The notes: generated by a model from the letters alone, not told the origin. A DNA stretch of 62,733 nucleotides from an uncultured Ruthenibacterium sp. (GCA_910587145.1 CAJUMH010000016.1:1-62733), one strand, 5' to 3'; shown: positions 55,278 to 62,733, counted from the first letter of the stretch. A program made the numbers and translations.

Positions 55278-56819
55278 TTACTCTCCGCCTATGTTAGCTG
55301 ATACTTTTATAGTGCCTTGAATTATTTCAGCAGCATTTTTTGAAGTAATGGTATATGGTATCTCTGCCGGAATACCTTTTAACGGAAGTGGCGTTGGGAA
55401 AGCCACTACTGTGTGGTGTTTAATATAATCGATTTTTAACTTGCAGATGTAATCTTTCCCGCTAGGATAAATATCGTAGGGGAAAATACGGAATAACTCA
55501 TCTTCATAATCTTCTGAATGATCTGCTTCTCCACCTATGAATGGGAAGGTATTTATACTTGTAGGCTGAGCATATTTCCCGCCGACTAGCGGTTTCATGC
55601 TAGATTCATACTCCATATATTGCGCAGTGCTTGGGATACAAAATAGTTCATCCATATCAACTTCATTTAGTAAATAGCTTTTTGATGAATTGTCCAATAC
55701 TGGAAATTCGTCAATGGGCAACAGATCATGTATGGATAGCGTAATTGTTATCTCTATATCCTCATCTACGGCCGTTCCATCATTTTCAATAGCAAGCTTT
55801 AAGCATTTTATATTGGAAAAGGTATCTTCGATACGACTCTGCTTAGAAAATTCAATTATAGAGTCGTAGAGCGATTGAATTAATTCATATTTTCTCTTTT
55901 CAGTTTCTGTCCCCCTCAAGTTATATTGCCCCCCAATCGCAAGGCTCCCTAAGCTATCTTTTGATAAATTGCCAAGTTCAAAAAAATCATCAGGTAAAGA
56001 CAAATTAAAAGCAGAGGCCATTTTGGTCAAAAACTCTTTGCGCTCATCTTTTATTGTTATAGGGGGATAAAAAGACTCCAAATAGCGTTCAGCAGGAGAA
56101 TTTGATTTTACTGGCTGTGTAGAATATGAACCTACTTGGAGTGCAGCAATGTCTTGGTACATTTGCTTGATTGCTTCGAGGTAATTGTTAGCGTTTCTTT
56201 CAAAATTGAGTGTAAAACTATGAACGGGAACGCTATTACACAACATCCCGTTTTCATTTATCCCTCTAAGAAGCAGTCGAGGTGTGCGCAAATCTTTTAT
56301 CTCATTTACCTTTTGAATGCTAAGAAAATGTTGCGCCAAATGTGCGGTAAACAATTTGGTAAACTCTTCATCAGACGTATAGGTAAAATAGATTCCTCTG
56401 TCTTTGTATTTTTCACGAAAAGCACTTATTCGTTCATACTCAGCTGGATTGTGTGCTGATAGCGGAATGGGTTTGTCTGAAAAATACATAAAAACCTGTT
56501 TATCCGCCCCAAGCATAAGTTCAATTTCTTCTTCTGCACCTGATCCATATTCGTCAGTAGGCGTTCCAAAGCGTGTCCAAAACACGGCTACAGCTGCATC
56601 ACACTGCTTAACAAATTGCTCATTCAATAGAGCTTGCGGCTTTCCCCCAGACTGAGCATAGGAACTCTTTTTCCAGTGCCTTGCCCTTAAAGAAATACCC
56701 AATGTATCAGAATATCTTTCATTGAAATCATCTACAATCTGTTTGATAATTTCAACTTCTGACTGAACATCACCAGGACAAGAAATAAGCAAATCATATT
56801 GAGTCACATTTTTTGCCAT
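55278..56819 (-). CDS. Protein with DUF4062/TIR-like N-terminal domain, probable defence component
   Basis: 513 residues, GGGGAGGAAACAGG before the ATG at 56819. The first about 120 residues match the DUF4062/TIR-like fold: LLISCPGDVQSEVEIIKQIV, a GGKPQALLNEQFVKQCDAAV region, VFWTRFGTPTDEY and GSGAEEEIELML with the acidic triplet 96-98. The long remainder (about 170-513) is unrecognised; it has a helical middle and a C-terminal beta-rich part (about 340-513) of unknown role, possibly recognition. It is AT-rich with codon use unlike the chromosome. It is the third gene of the minus-strand cluster, 58 bases after the TIR gene. Inference: a nucleotide-processing or signalling effector in anti-phage defence. 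Confidence 0.75.
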   Translation of the reverse strand: MAKNVTQYDLLISCPGDVQSEVEIIKQIVDDFNERYSDTLGISLRARHWKKSSYAQSGGKPQALLNEQFVKQCDAAVAVFWTRFGTPTDEYGSGAEEEIELMLGADKQVFMYFSDKPIPLSAHNPAEYERISAFREKYKDRGIYFTYTSDEEFTKLFTAHLAQHFLSIQKVNEIKDLRTPRLLLRGINENGMLCNSVPVHSFTLNFERNANNYLEAIKQMYQDIAALQVGSYSTQPVKSNSPAERYLESFYPPITIKDERKEFLTKMASAFNLSLPDDFFELGNLSKDSLGSLAIGGQYNLRGTETEKRKYELIQSLYDSIIEFSKQSRIEDTFSNIKCLKLAIENDGTAVDEDIEITITLSIHDLLPIDEFPVLDNSSKSYLLNEVDMDELFCIPSTAQYMEYESSMKPLVGGKYAQPTSINTFPFIGGEADHSEDYEDELFRIFPYDIYPSGKDYICKLKIDYIKHHTVVAFPTPLPLKGIPAEIPYTITSKNAAEIIQGTIKVSANIGGE

Positions 56820-56877
56820 CCTGTTTCCTCCCCTGAATTCTATAAACTGATTTGATCGAATCGCTCATCGCTTAATA

Positions 56878-57660
56878 TTATACTTTAGGTTGCGAATCAA
56901 TCTCAGAAAAGAATTCATCTCGTTTCCGCTCCCATTGTGTAGAATCAATTGTAGGTAAACCTAAATGCTTCAAGATTCTCTCCTTCAATTCATTCATATC
57001 ATATGCTCTGTGAACAGAATCATCTAACCTAAAGCACATTTCAGTCGGTCTAATTACACCCTTAATTTTAGAATAATCAAACCCTGGTAACAAAATAACT
57101 TGATAGGCTGCTTGCTTAACCCAAGAGGCACCCATTTCATTCAGACACACTTTACTTGCATAATAATTCTTCGATAGCATCATAATTACAAAGAGACGAT
57201 CATTAGTCATCTCATTTCGCAAGTAATCGTAAATGTCTCCAGCTCCTTGGGGAACATCGTATCCATCTATGGAACTACAAAAAAGGTGTTCAGATTTTAT
57301 GCCGATTCTCTCAAGTAATGAAACAAATTTTTTTACAATTATACTATCAGCTTGGGCATGACTTATAAAAAGCTTGGGCGGCTTGTACGCTTTGTCAAAA
57401 CGTTTACTCATATCGCCTACCAAAACATCCATTGCACGTATTGTATTTTCAAACGTAATTGCACCTGCTTTTCGTAAATCCCATAACAAATCCAATTGCG
57501 CACACTGCGTTGGAAACACAGAAAGATATGTGTGATATACAGTCTCCAGTTTGCGAAGAAAAACCTCTGCGTACTGTGGATTCAACCCTTGTAATCTGTT
57601 ATTAATAATTATCTTTAGGTGTTGATTGCTAAATTCATCCAGCAACCCTTTATCCAGCAT
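56878..57660 (-). CDS. TIR domain-containing protein, probable NAD-consuming defence effector
   Basis: 260 residues. An N-terminal helical region (1-90) is followed by a TIR domain (about 93-235): PKLFISHAQADSIIVKKFVS, ERIGIKSEHLFCSSIDGYDV, RLFVIMMLSKNYYASKVCLN and EMGASWV, with the putative catalytic Glu175. Bacterial TIR proteins of this type cleave NAD or make signalling nucleotides during phage infection. The start has only a weak ribosome binding site (GGGGTAAG). It lies 164 bases after the methylase gene and 58 before the DUF4062-type gene. AT-rich. Whether it is an NADase or a signal synthase cannot be decided. Confidence 0.85.
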   Translation of the reverse strand: MLDKGLLDEFSNQHLKIIINNRLQGLNPQYAEVFLRKLETVYHTYLSVFPTQCAQLDLLWDLRKAGAITFENTIRAMDVLVGDMSKRFDKAYKPPKLFISHAQADSIIVKKFVSLLERIGIKSEHLFCSSIDGYDVPQGAGDIYDYLRNEMTNDRLFVIMMLSKNYYASKVCLNEMGASWVKQAAYQVILLPGFDYSKIKGVIRPTEMCFRLDDSVHRAYDMNELKERILKHLGLPTIDSTQWERKRDEFFSEIDSQPKV

Positions 57661-57824
57661 TATACTTACCCCACGCTTTCTTTATCCTGATTTCGACAGT
57701 ATCTGGTACATTTTCATTAACCAGGCCATACAAGTCGGTTCAGCTTGCCTACAAAACCTCAAGCCATTACCGTAGCTTCGTCCCTCTGTTCATCAATACG
57801 AGTGAACAGCAAAAAAGTCGCTCC

Positions 57825-60344
57825 TTAATCTGAGATTTTATCAGAAAACGCACTTACCGATGCAATATAGTCAAAACGATCTTCTTGAGTTTCCTTAACA
57901 AAAGTTTCTTTCGACTTTGCAATGTTTTCAAAATATTTTCTAAATGAGCATGATACTTCTTTTGCCCATTTGGGAGACAACGGCATAGGAATACAAACCT
58001 CACAGAATCTTTTCCCAACATCCTCTCTATTTGTCTGCATCAAAGTAACTCTTCGCCACTGATCTCTAACTTCCCTAAGCGCCAATGCCCACAACATGTA
58101 AAAGGGATCAATACCCAAATCGTTTGGTTGTACCCTCAGAACAAACACTTCCTTGGTCAATACAATTTGCTCTTCGCCAGGAACTAAAATTGAGAACTCT
58201 CCAATATTGCTGCTTGCCCGACTGGGAGATATTAAATCCCAACCTTTCAAATTGCTACGTCCGTCATTCGTTTTCCAAAATCGCATTGCCAACTCAATTG
58301 GAATCAGGTTTGTTGGATTAACATTAATTCTTAAATTGCGAATATCGGAGACTTTAACATAAGGGATTGTCCCGTTTCGTAGGTCATTGCTTGGACTTCC
58401 ATGACCGCCTTGTATTTCGATAATACCACGCTCTATCAAGTCGCCTAATGAGATTTCACAAAAGCCCCATTTTGCTTTTAGTTGTTCAAAGCCTGTTCTA
58501 TATGACATATCGTAGTATTGCGGAACTAACACATCTTTCTGATAAATCGAAGTAAGCGGTACTGCAAATTGGCTATGCCCCTCAGAATATTCTTTTGCCA
58601 TATCCAGCAATTCGTTATCAATTACGCTGGTTCGACTACCTGTTACATCGACCTTAAATCGCTGGCTACCATTTTTATAGATACCACAAGTTTGCGGATT
58701 AATAAAATCGACTACTTCATCATCACCGAAAGTAGAGTCTGGAGCAATCTTTTGGAATATATATAAGTTAGTCTTTGCCCGACAAAATCCTTGAAACGCC
58801 TCCATCGGTACATTGGCAACACATATAGGCTTCAACCGTGTCTTAGCCCACTCCCGAACATACGCATATGATGGTGAGAAAAAATATGTTTCTGGCAATA
58901 CAATGCACATCATGCCGCCCACCTTAAGCAGGTCATGGCATCGGTTAAACATTGCTAGTCCAAGTTCAATATCCTTGCCCGTTTCAATGTAGGTCACAAT
59001 ACTTAAGCCAGCTTTCTTTGCATCTGAATATTTGACTTTCAAGGGAGCGCCAAAAGGTGGATTAGTAAAAACCTTGCTGAAACGTCCATTGTTAAACTGA
59101 TTTGACTTAAGGTGAGGGTATTGCGTTTCCCAAGTGTGTGTCAACACACTGTCACCTCTTACGCAATGAGCTGATCCATCATCCAATATCTGCATTATAG
59201 CTTTGGTTAATTTAATACCAATAGCATCCTTATCAATACCAAAAAGATGAAGCTGCGCCCACTTTGAAACCTCTTTCTCATCGCCCGGATATCGATTCTT
59301 AATGTCAATAAGACATTGAACTAAGAAACCGCCCGTCCCACAAGCAGGATCGATTATAATATCTTCTAATGTTATTGGCATTAGTTTTATAGCCGCTTCA
59401 ATTACTGGTGAAGGTGTAAAATACTGCCCCTCTTCTTGCTTAAGTGCTGCACTCCGCAATACTTGAAACGCAACCGAAACAGATTCGACCCCTGCATCAA
59501 GCACTTTTAGTGGAGCAAGCCTTTCTACGCAATCATAAATTGTGGTATCGCTAAATCTGATCTCCTTTTCAGATTCCGTTACAAAAATGTCAGGGTATAC
59601 ATCATGAAATTCCTCAAATCTCTCCCTAATATAAGCTCCTGTTGCGCTTGCTGTCGCACAGACTCTAAATGCCACTTCAGAAGACGATGCCATTTTTGCC
59701 TTTTTATCACTGTCCAATTTCAACAATAATAAATTACATAACTGGTCAAGCTGTTCTTCGCGACGAGTTACACGGCTGTCTTGAGCAACGACCTTGTCGA
59801 GCAAATCGCTAAAAGCTTTCCGAAGAGTGTCATTTGTGAGTGGAATCAAATTAGAAAATTTGAGCGCGGTTGCGGTAGGTGAAAGTTCGGCTCCAATAGA
59901 AGGGAAGTCAGATACACAGGTTTGTTTAGGGACCGTTAGTCCCTTCATATTTTTATAAACAGTAAGGCTTAATGCCGATGGATCTGCATTGTTGGCCCAT
60001 ATTCCCAATTTCACATGTGGTTCCAACGACAAATAGATTTCCAACTGTTGTAAGCCAACGTCAATAGTTGGCTGTTTTCCCTCAATAATAAACAACAGAT
60101 GCCGATAATCTCCGCAGGTCTGTTCACTTTCAAAAACCGCAATATCGACAGGGAAACCGTCATATGATGAACCGCTCTCGCGTTTAGATGCCTCTGAAGG
60201 AGTTTTAGGAACTCGCCACTCTGTGCGCCCAAACATCATTTGTCCTAGTCTCCACCCCTTGTCCAACAATCTTTGGACTAATGGGCCAATAACGAGCTGT
60301 TGTTCAGGACCAGTTTTAAGTTTTGAGATAATATCTGAGTTCAT
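57825..60344 (-). CDS. Single-chain restriction-modification protein: nuclease, N6-adenine methylase and specificity domains
   Basis: 839 residues. The N-terminal domain (about 15-135) has a PD-(D/E)xK nuclease pattern of the HsdR N-terminal type: Asp67 in FPVDIAV, Glu88 and Lys90 in LLFIIEGKQ, then QLEIY (100-104). The middle is an HsdM-like N6 methylase with motif I DPACGTGGF (332-340) and catalytic NPPF (428-431). The C-terminal 200 residues resemble a type I specificity (target-recognition) region with GHGSPSNDLRNGTIPYVKVS. No helicase motor is present. The layout is like type IIG or BcgI-type enzymes. First gene of the AT-rich cluster; weak ribosome binding site. A methylation-only or non-classical role is possible. 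Confidence 0.85.
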   Translation of the reverse strand: MNSDIISKLKTGPEQQLVIGPLVQRLLDKGWRLGQMMFGRTEWRVPKTPSEASKRESGSSYDGFPVDIAVFESEQTCGDYRHLLFIIEGKQPTIDVGLQQLEIYLSLEPHVKLGIWANNADPSALSLTVYKNMKGLTVPKQTCVSDFPSIGAELSPTATALKFSNLIPLTNDTLRKAFSDLLDKVVAQDSRVTRREEQLDQLCNLLLLKLDSDKKAKMASSSEVAFRVCATASATGAYIRERFEEFHDVYPDIFVTESEKEIRFSDTTIYDCVERLAPLKVLDAGVESVSVAFQVLRSAALKQEEGQYFTPSPVIEAAIKLMPITLEDIIIDPACGTGGFLVQCLIDIKNRYPGDEKEVSKWAQLHLFGIDKDAIGIKLTKAIMQILDDGSAHCVRGDSVLTHTWETQYPHLKSNQFNNGRFSKVFTNPPFGAPLKVKYSDAKKAGLSIVTYIETGKDIELGLAMFNRCHDLLKVGGMMCIVLPETYFFSPSYAYVREWAKTRLKPICVANVPMEAFQGFCRAKTNLYIFQKIAPDSTFGDDEVVDFINPQTCGIYKNGSQRFKVDVTGSRTSVIDNELLDMAKEYSEGHSQFAVPLTSIYQKDVLVPQYYDMSYRTGFEQLKAKWGFCEISLGDLIERGIIEIQGGHGSPSNDLRNGTIPYVKVSDIRNLRINVNPTNLIPIELAMRFWKTNDGRSNLKGWDLISPSRASSNIGEFSILVPGEEQIVLTKEVFVLRVQPNDLGIDPFYMLWALALREVRDQWRRVTLMQTNREDVGKRFCEVCIPMPLSPKWAKEVSCSFRKYFENIAKSKETFVKETQEDRFDYIASVSAFSDKISD

Positions 60345-60375
60345 GGGAATACCCTCGTCTACAAAATTTGTCGCA

Positions 60376-60405
60376 CATATACATGAAATAATGATACCAC
60401 ATCAA
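60376..60405 (-). promoter_or_regulatory. Possible promoter of the restriction-modification/TIR cluster
   Basis: On the minus strand TTGATG (60405-60400), 18 bases, TATATG (60381-60376), about 30 bases before the methylase start. AT-rich and plausible but not strong. Confidence 0.4.
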
Positions 60406-60450
60406 GGGGCAAAAAACAATACACCATACTCCAACTTTCACTATGGCTCT

Positions 60451-60954
60451 TTAAGTCGGATCAAGCACAATAATTTTTCGTCCTAACTTTTGTGCATACC
60501 TTACTGTCATCGCCGTTCCTCCCCGCCACTCTCCGTTGTAGACAGCCAGCAGACAGGCAGCATGATTGACCAGATAGCGATTCCGTTTTAGCATACAGCC
60601 CTCACGGTGCTCCCGGCTCACATATACAACCTCATCCGCCTGCTCCAGAATAGAAAAATATAATTCCCGCGCTGAAGCTGACCACCCGTCCGCCTGTTCC
60701 TCGTAGGGCAGGACACAGTGGAGCTTCAGCGCGTGATTTTCTTTTTTCAAGGCCAGAACAGCTATAGCTGCCCAGGTATCTGCTCCCTCTGCCATACCAG
60801 AGTAGAAGTCCGTACATCCAGTGTCCACCAACTTGGCAATCTCTGCGGCAAGTGCCTTTTTCAGTGCGACGCAACGAGCGTCTGCCTCATTATAGCCCCA
60901 TGGAAACTTTTTTGGGCGGTGACCCGTGAACGCACAGCGGTTTTCAATCATCAC
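60451..60954 (-). CDS. DUF1273/YpsA-type SLOG family protein
   Basis: 167 residues. SLOG (Rossmann-like nucleotide-binding) pattern: CAFTGHRPKKFPWGYNEADA, DFYSGMAEGADTWAAIAVLA, LHCVLPYEEQADGWSASARE, DEVVYVSREHREGCMLKRNR and LAVYNGEWRGGTAMTVRYAQ. Proteins of this type bind nucleotides or nucleotide-derived ligands; many ride on conjugative elements of Firmicutes. GGAGAGAG precedes the ATG. It is on the same strand as the defence cluster, 106 bases upstream, but its base composition is that of the element backbone, so it may be unrelated to the cluster. It is divergent from the small XRE regulator. Confidence 0.85.
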   Translation of the reverse strand: MMIENRCAFTGHRPKKFPWGYNEADARCVALKKALAAEIAKLVDTGCTDFYSGMAEGADTWAAIAVLALKKENHALKLHCVLPYEEQADGWSASARELYFSILEQADEVVYVSREHREGCMLKRNRYLVNHAACLLAVYNGEWRGGTAMTVRYAQKLGRKIIVLDPT

Positions 60955-60979
60955 AACTCTCTCCTGACTTTAATTTGAT

Positions 60980-61024
60980 TATGGGGGTTATATCCCCTTA
61001 ACACTGGAGATTATAACCCCCATA
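60980..61024. promoter_or_regulatory. Inverted-repeat operator between divergent SLOG and XRE genes
   Basis: Perfect 13-base arms TATGGGGGTTATA (60980-60992) and TATAACCCCCATA (61012-61024), spacer 19 bases, in the gap between divergent genes. A likely binding site for the XRE protein encoded at 61056, or two half-sites of one; inferred from position. Confidence 0.65.
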
Positions 61025-61055
61025 CTGATTGGTGTCAATCAGGGAGGGTGATGTC

Positions 61056-61259
61056 GTGATTATTTTTGATAAGCTGTGGGATGTGATGAAGGAAAAAGGC
61101 GTCTCCACCTACCAACTCCGAGAAAAGTGCGGCATTGACAGCAAGACCGTCCGGCGTTTGCAGGCCAATGACAACATGGAAACAAAGACACTGAACAAAT
61201 TATGTTCGGCACTAGATTGCCGCCTGGAGGACATCGCCGAGTATGTCCCCGATGAATAA
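61056..61259 (+). CDS. Small XRE-family helix-turn-helix regulator
   Basis: 67 residues from GTG at 61056, chosen because GGGAGGG lies seven bases upstream; a TTG start nine codons earlier is less likely. Single Cro/C1-type helix-turn-helix: FDKLWDVMKEKGVSTYQLRE, KCGIDSKTVRRLQANDNMET and KTLNKLCSALDCRLEDIAEY. It is the type of small repressor common in integrative elements. The divergent 13-base inverted repeat upstream is its probable site. Confidence 0.88.
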   Translation: MIIFDKLWDVMKEKGVSTYQLREKCGIDSKTVRRLQANDNMETKTLNKLCSALDCRLEDIAEYVPDE

Positions 61260-61322
61260 CAGCTCTACAGGTCTGCGGAGGCAGGACCCGTAGAGCTGTT
61301 CATATTTGCGGAGCAAAAATCC

Positions 61323-62129
61323 CTATTTCCGTTTCTTCCCCCTCTGCGGAACAGAGCTTTTTAGCAGTTCCGACTTCTGGGCAATTCGTGCCAGCCACTG
61401 TTTTTCTTCCTCGGTCAATTTGTTGTAGCGGAGCTTTGTCTGCTTGCAGAACAGCATGATAAGCTGTTCCAGCTTACTGCCGTTGAAACAGGCAACCTCC
61501 TCCAAGTCCTGTTTCAATTCTTCTGCGGCAAAGTTTTTCGGTGCGCTGTCGCTCCGGCCTAGGTGCGCTGTCCGCATATCCTCCATGATTGCGTCAATGT
61601 CACGATGCACCCGACTGGTGAAATATTCTCCCTCATCCACATGGGCCGATTGCAGAAGATAGATCATTCTGTCGTTCTCTCCCGGCTGATACTTCTCCAC
61701 GATTTCAGCCCGTGCCACATCTACCCATGCGTTCAGATTTTGTATCTGCATGGCGGCGATACCTTCCACATAAATCTGAATATCGGCCAACAGCTTTACA
61801 AAATCCGGGTGCGCCACCAATTCTCCCAGCAACGCAGTATCCACTCGCCCCGCTTTCAATACATCAATCATAGCGTCACTCAAACGCAGGTCTGCCAGAT
61901 CAGCGTTTGGGTGGCGCTTTGTTTCTGTCAGGCCCAGAAGATAGTCAGCAGTCACGCCGTAAAACTTCGCCAGCTTGATGAGGGCATAGTGGCTGATGTC
62001 CTTGGTATCGTCCGCCTCGTAGCTGCCCAGTGCGGACGAGGACAGCCCCGTTTGCTCCGCAAGCTCTTTCAACGTCAGCTTGCGCTCCACCCGCAAATCT
62101 TTTATCCGTTCCTGTATCGTCAAAGACAT
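61323..62129 (-). CDS. Helix-turn-helix transcriptional regulator of the mobile element
   Basis: 268 residues from ATG at 62129, GGAGGG six bases upstream. N-terminal XRE domain (about 5-70) with IQERIKDLRVERKLTLKELA, EQTGLSSSALGSYEADDTKD and YGVTADYLLGLTETK; the rest is helical and unrecognised, with a very basic end (PQRGKKRK). This layout (N-terminal HTH with a long C-terminal part) is frequent in conjugative elements of gut Firmicutes. It faces the small XRE gene at its 3' end. Likely controls element maintenance or transfer genes beyond the window edge. Confidence 0.88.
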   Translation of the reverse strand: MSLTIQERIKDLRVERKLTLKELAEQTGLSSSALGSYEADDTKDISHYALIKLAKFYGVTADYLLGLTETKRHPNADLADLRLSDAMIDVLKAGRVDTALLGELVAHPDFVKLLADIQIYVEGIAAMQIQNLNAWVDVARAEIVEKYQPGENDRMIYLLQSAHVDEGEYFTSRVHRDIDAIMEDMRTAHLGRSDSAPKNFAAEELKQDLEEVACFNGSKLEQLIMLFCKQTKLRYNKLTEEEKQWLARIAQKSELLKSSVPQRGKKRK

Positions 62130-62380
62130 ATCGCTGCCCTCCATCTGATTTTACTGCCATTCTACCACATTTCCGAGAGCGTGGAAATATCCGGTTTTCA
62201 GGCCGGATTTCCTACCTCTTGGATATACGGGAGAGTGGCCTTTTTTCTGCTACGATGTTTGTGTCACACAGCATTGCAGCTTGAAAAAAGAATGACCGTC
62301 CGAAACAGATATGTTCTCTGGTGAAGTATCGCATGAAGCGTATCAAAGGGAACGAAACGCCGCTGAGAGAACAGGGGCAG
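62130..62380. other. Intergenic region upstream of the HTH regulator
   Basis: About 250 bases with promoter-like AT content but no clear -35/-10 pair and no gene I can support. Short readings at 62311-62559 and 62321-62530 run into the hairpin array and look non-coding. Confidence 0.5.
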
Positions 62381-62733
62381 GAACGGGTTTCGGGGAGAAT
62401 GGCGGGAGTGCAGAGGGCGGCAGGCCCTTTGCGCCGAGTCCAGAGCGGCGAGCGTCTGGTCAGTGTCCAGAGGTGGACGCTGGGGTCCCCGCCGAAACCC
62501 AGCGCAGCGGTTTCGGTGGGGAGAGGATGAGCAGCGGAGTGAGCGAGCTTTCGCCGTAGGCGGAAGCGAGGGATACGGAGCTTGCGACGACGAGGGCCGG
62601 GTGCAGGGCGGCAGCGCCTGCTGGGTGTCCAGAGGGCAAAGCCCTTTGGGGCGGGTGCAGGGTGACAACGCCTGCTCAGGTGTCCAGAGGGTGAAACCCT
62701 TGGCCCAGTAAAGTGATGCTCTGCGTCACTTTA
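62381..62733. repeat. Hairpin-rich non-coding array at the right end
   Basis: Contains four GTCCAGAG words (62438, 62465, 62627, 62682), two tandem units of about 54 bases (62598-62651 and 62652-62703), a hairpin CCCCGCCGAAACC/GGTTTCGGTGGGG (62487-62521), a GCTTTCGCC-gta-GGCGGAAGC hairpin near 62550, and a terminal inverted repeat TAAAGTGA/TCACTTTA (62709-62733). The two tandem units carry compensatory changes in two stems. It may be a structured RNA or part of a transfer or replication origin. Confidence 0.6.

Noticed and set aside
62321..62530. Possible small protein at the right end
   Set aside because: No good ribosome binding site, Arg/Gly-rich translation, and it runs through hairpins with covarying structure downstream.
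62598..62703. Tandem repeats considered as a CRISPR array
   Set aside because: Units are adjacent without unique spacers, internally hairpin-forming, and no cas genes are present.

Overview
The window looks like chromosome of a spore-forming Clostridia-class Firmicute of fairly high G+C, plus part of a mobile genomic island at the right end. The evidence is a GerA/GerB/GerC germination operon, YunB, HprK, WhiA, RapZ, NrdR and the GatCAB amidotransferase, together with AGGAGG-type ribosome binding sites and GTG/TTG starts. I cannot name the species from sequence alone.

Layout. Positions 1-12.3 kb are a polysaccharide-utilisation locus for a uronic-acid-containing glycan. A minus-strand operon (sensor kinase, YesN-type response regulator, heparinase II/III-like protein, and an unrecognised protein cut by the window edge) diverges from a plus-strand operon (sugar-binding lipoprotein, two ABC permeases, a GH88 unsaturated glucuronyl hydrolase, a DUF2264 protein). 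Positions 12.4-18.2 kb carry a penicillin-binding transpeptidase, an aspartate-type aminotransferase with a strong promoter and a foldable leader, and secD-secF. Positions 18.4-21.9 kb are an NAD salvage operon (NrtR-like Nudix regulator, nicotinamidase, nicotinate phosphoribosyltransferase, NAD synthetase) with a clear palindromic operator. Positions 22-31 kb hold a sugar isomerase-like gene, nrdR, a DUF421/DUF4363 pair, the gerKA-KB-KC operon, a LysR regulator and a divergent MATE transporter. Positions 31.3-49.7 kb are housekeeping: a GT4 glycosyltransferase; hprK-PHP-glcK-murB-rapZ-whiA-dnaE; pfkA; yunB; ligA-gatC-gatA-gatB. Positions 49.9-54.7 kb carry a DHHW/MBOAT/DUF4358 set and an ApbE flavin transferase.

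From about 54.8 kb to the window end the content changes to mobile-element genes (DUF6061, DUF1273/SLOG, two HTH regulators). Within this lies a visibly AT-rich three-gene minus-strand cluster at 55278-60344: a single-chain nuclease-methylase-specificity protein, a TIR-domain protein, and a protein with a DUF4062/TIR-like N-terminus. A DUF1273/SLOG protein lies just upstream on the same strand. This is the best candidate in the window for an undescribed system, most plausibly an anti-phage defence combining restriction-modification with TIR-type nucleotide enzymes. The last 350 bases are non-coding and hold a hairpin array in which two tandem units differ by compensatory base changes.

Other structure: a roughly 180-base dispersed repeat with inverted ends is present in two full copies and one partial copy in intergenic regions, and several rho-independent terminators and sigma-A-like promoters are readable. 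No rRNA, tRNA, CRISPR array or integrase was found.
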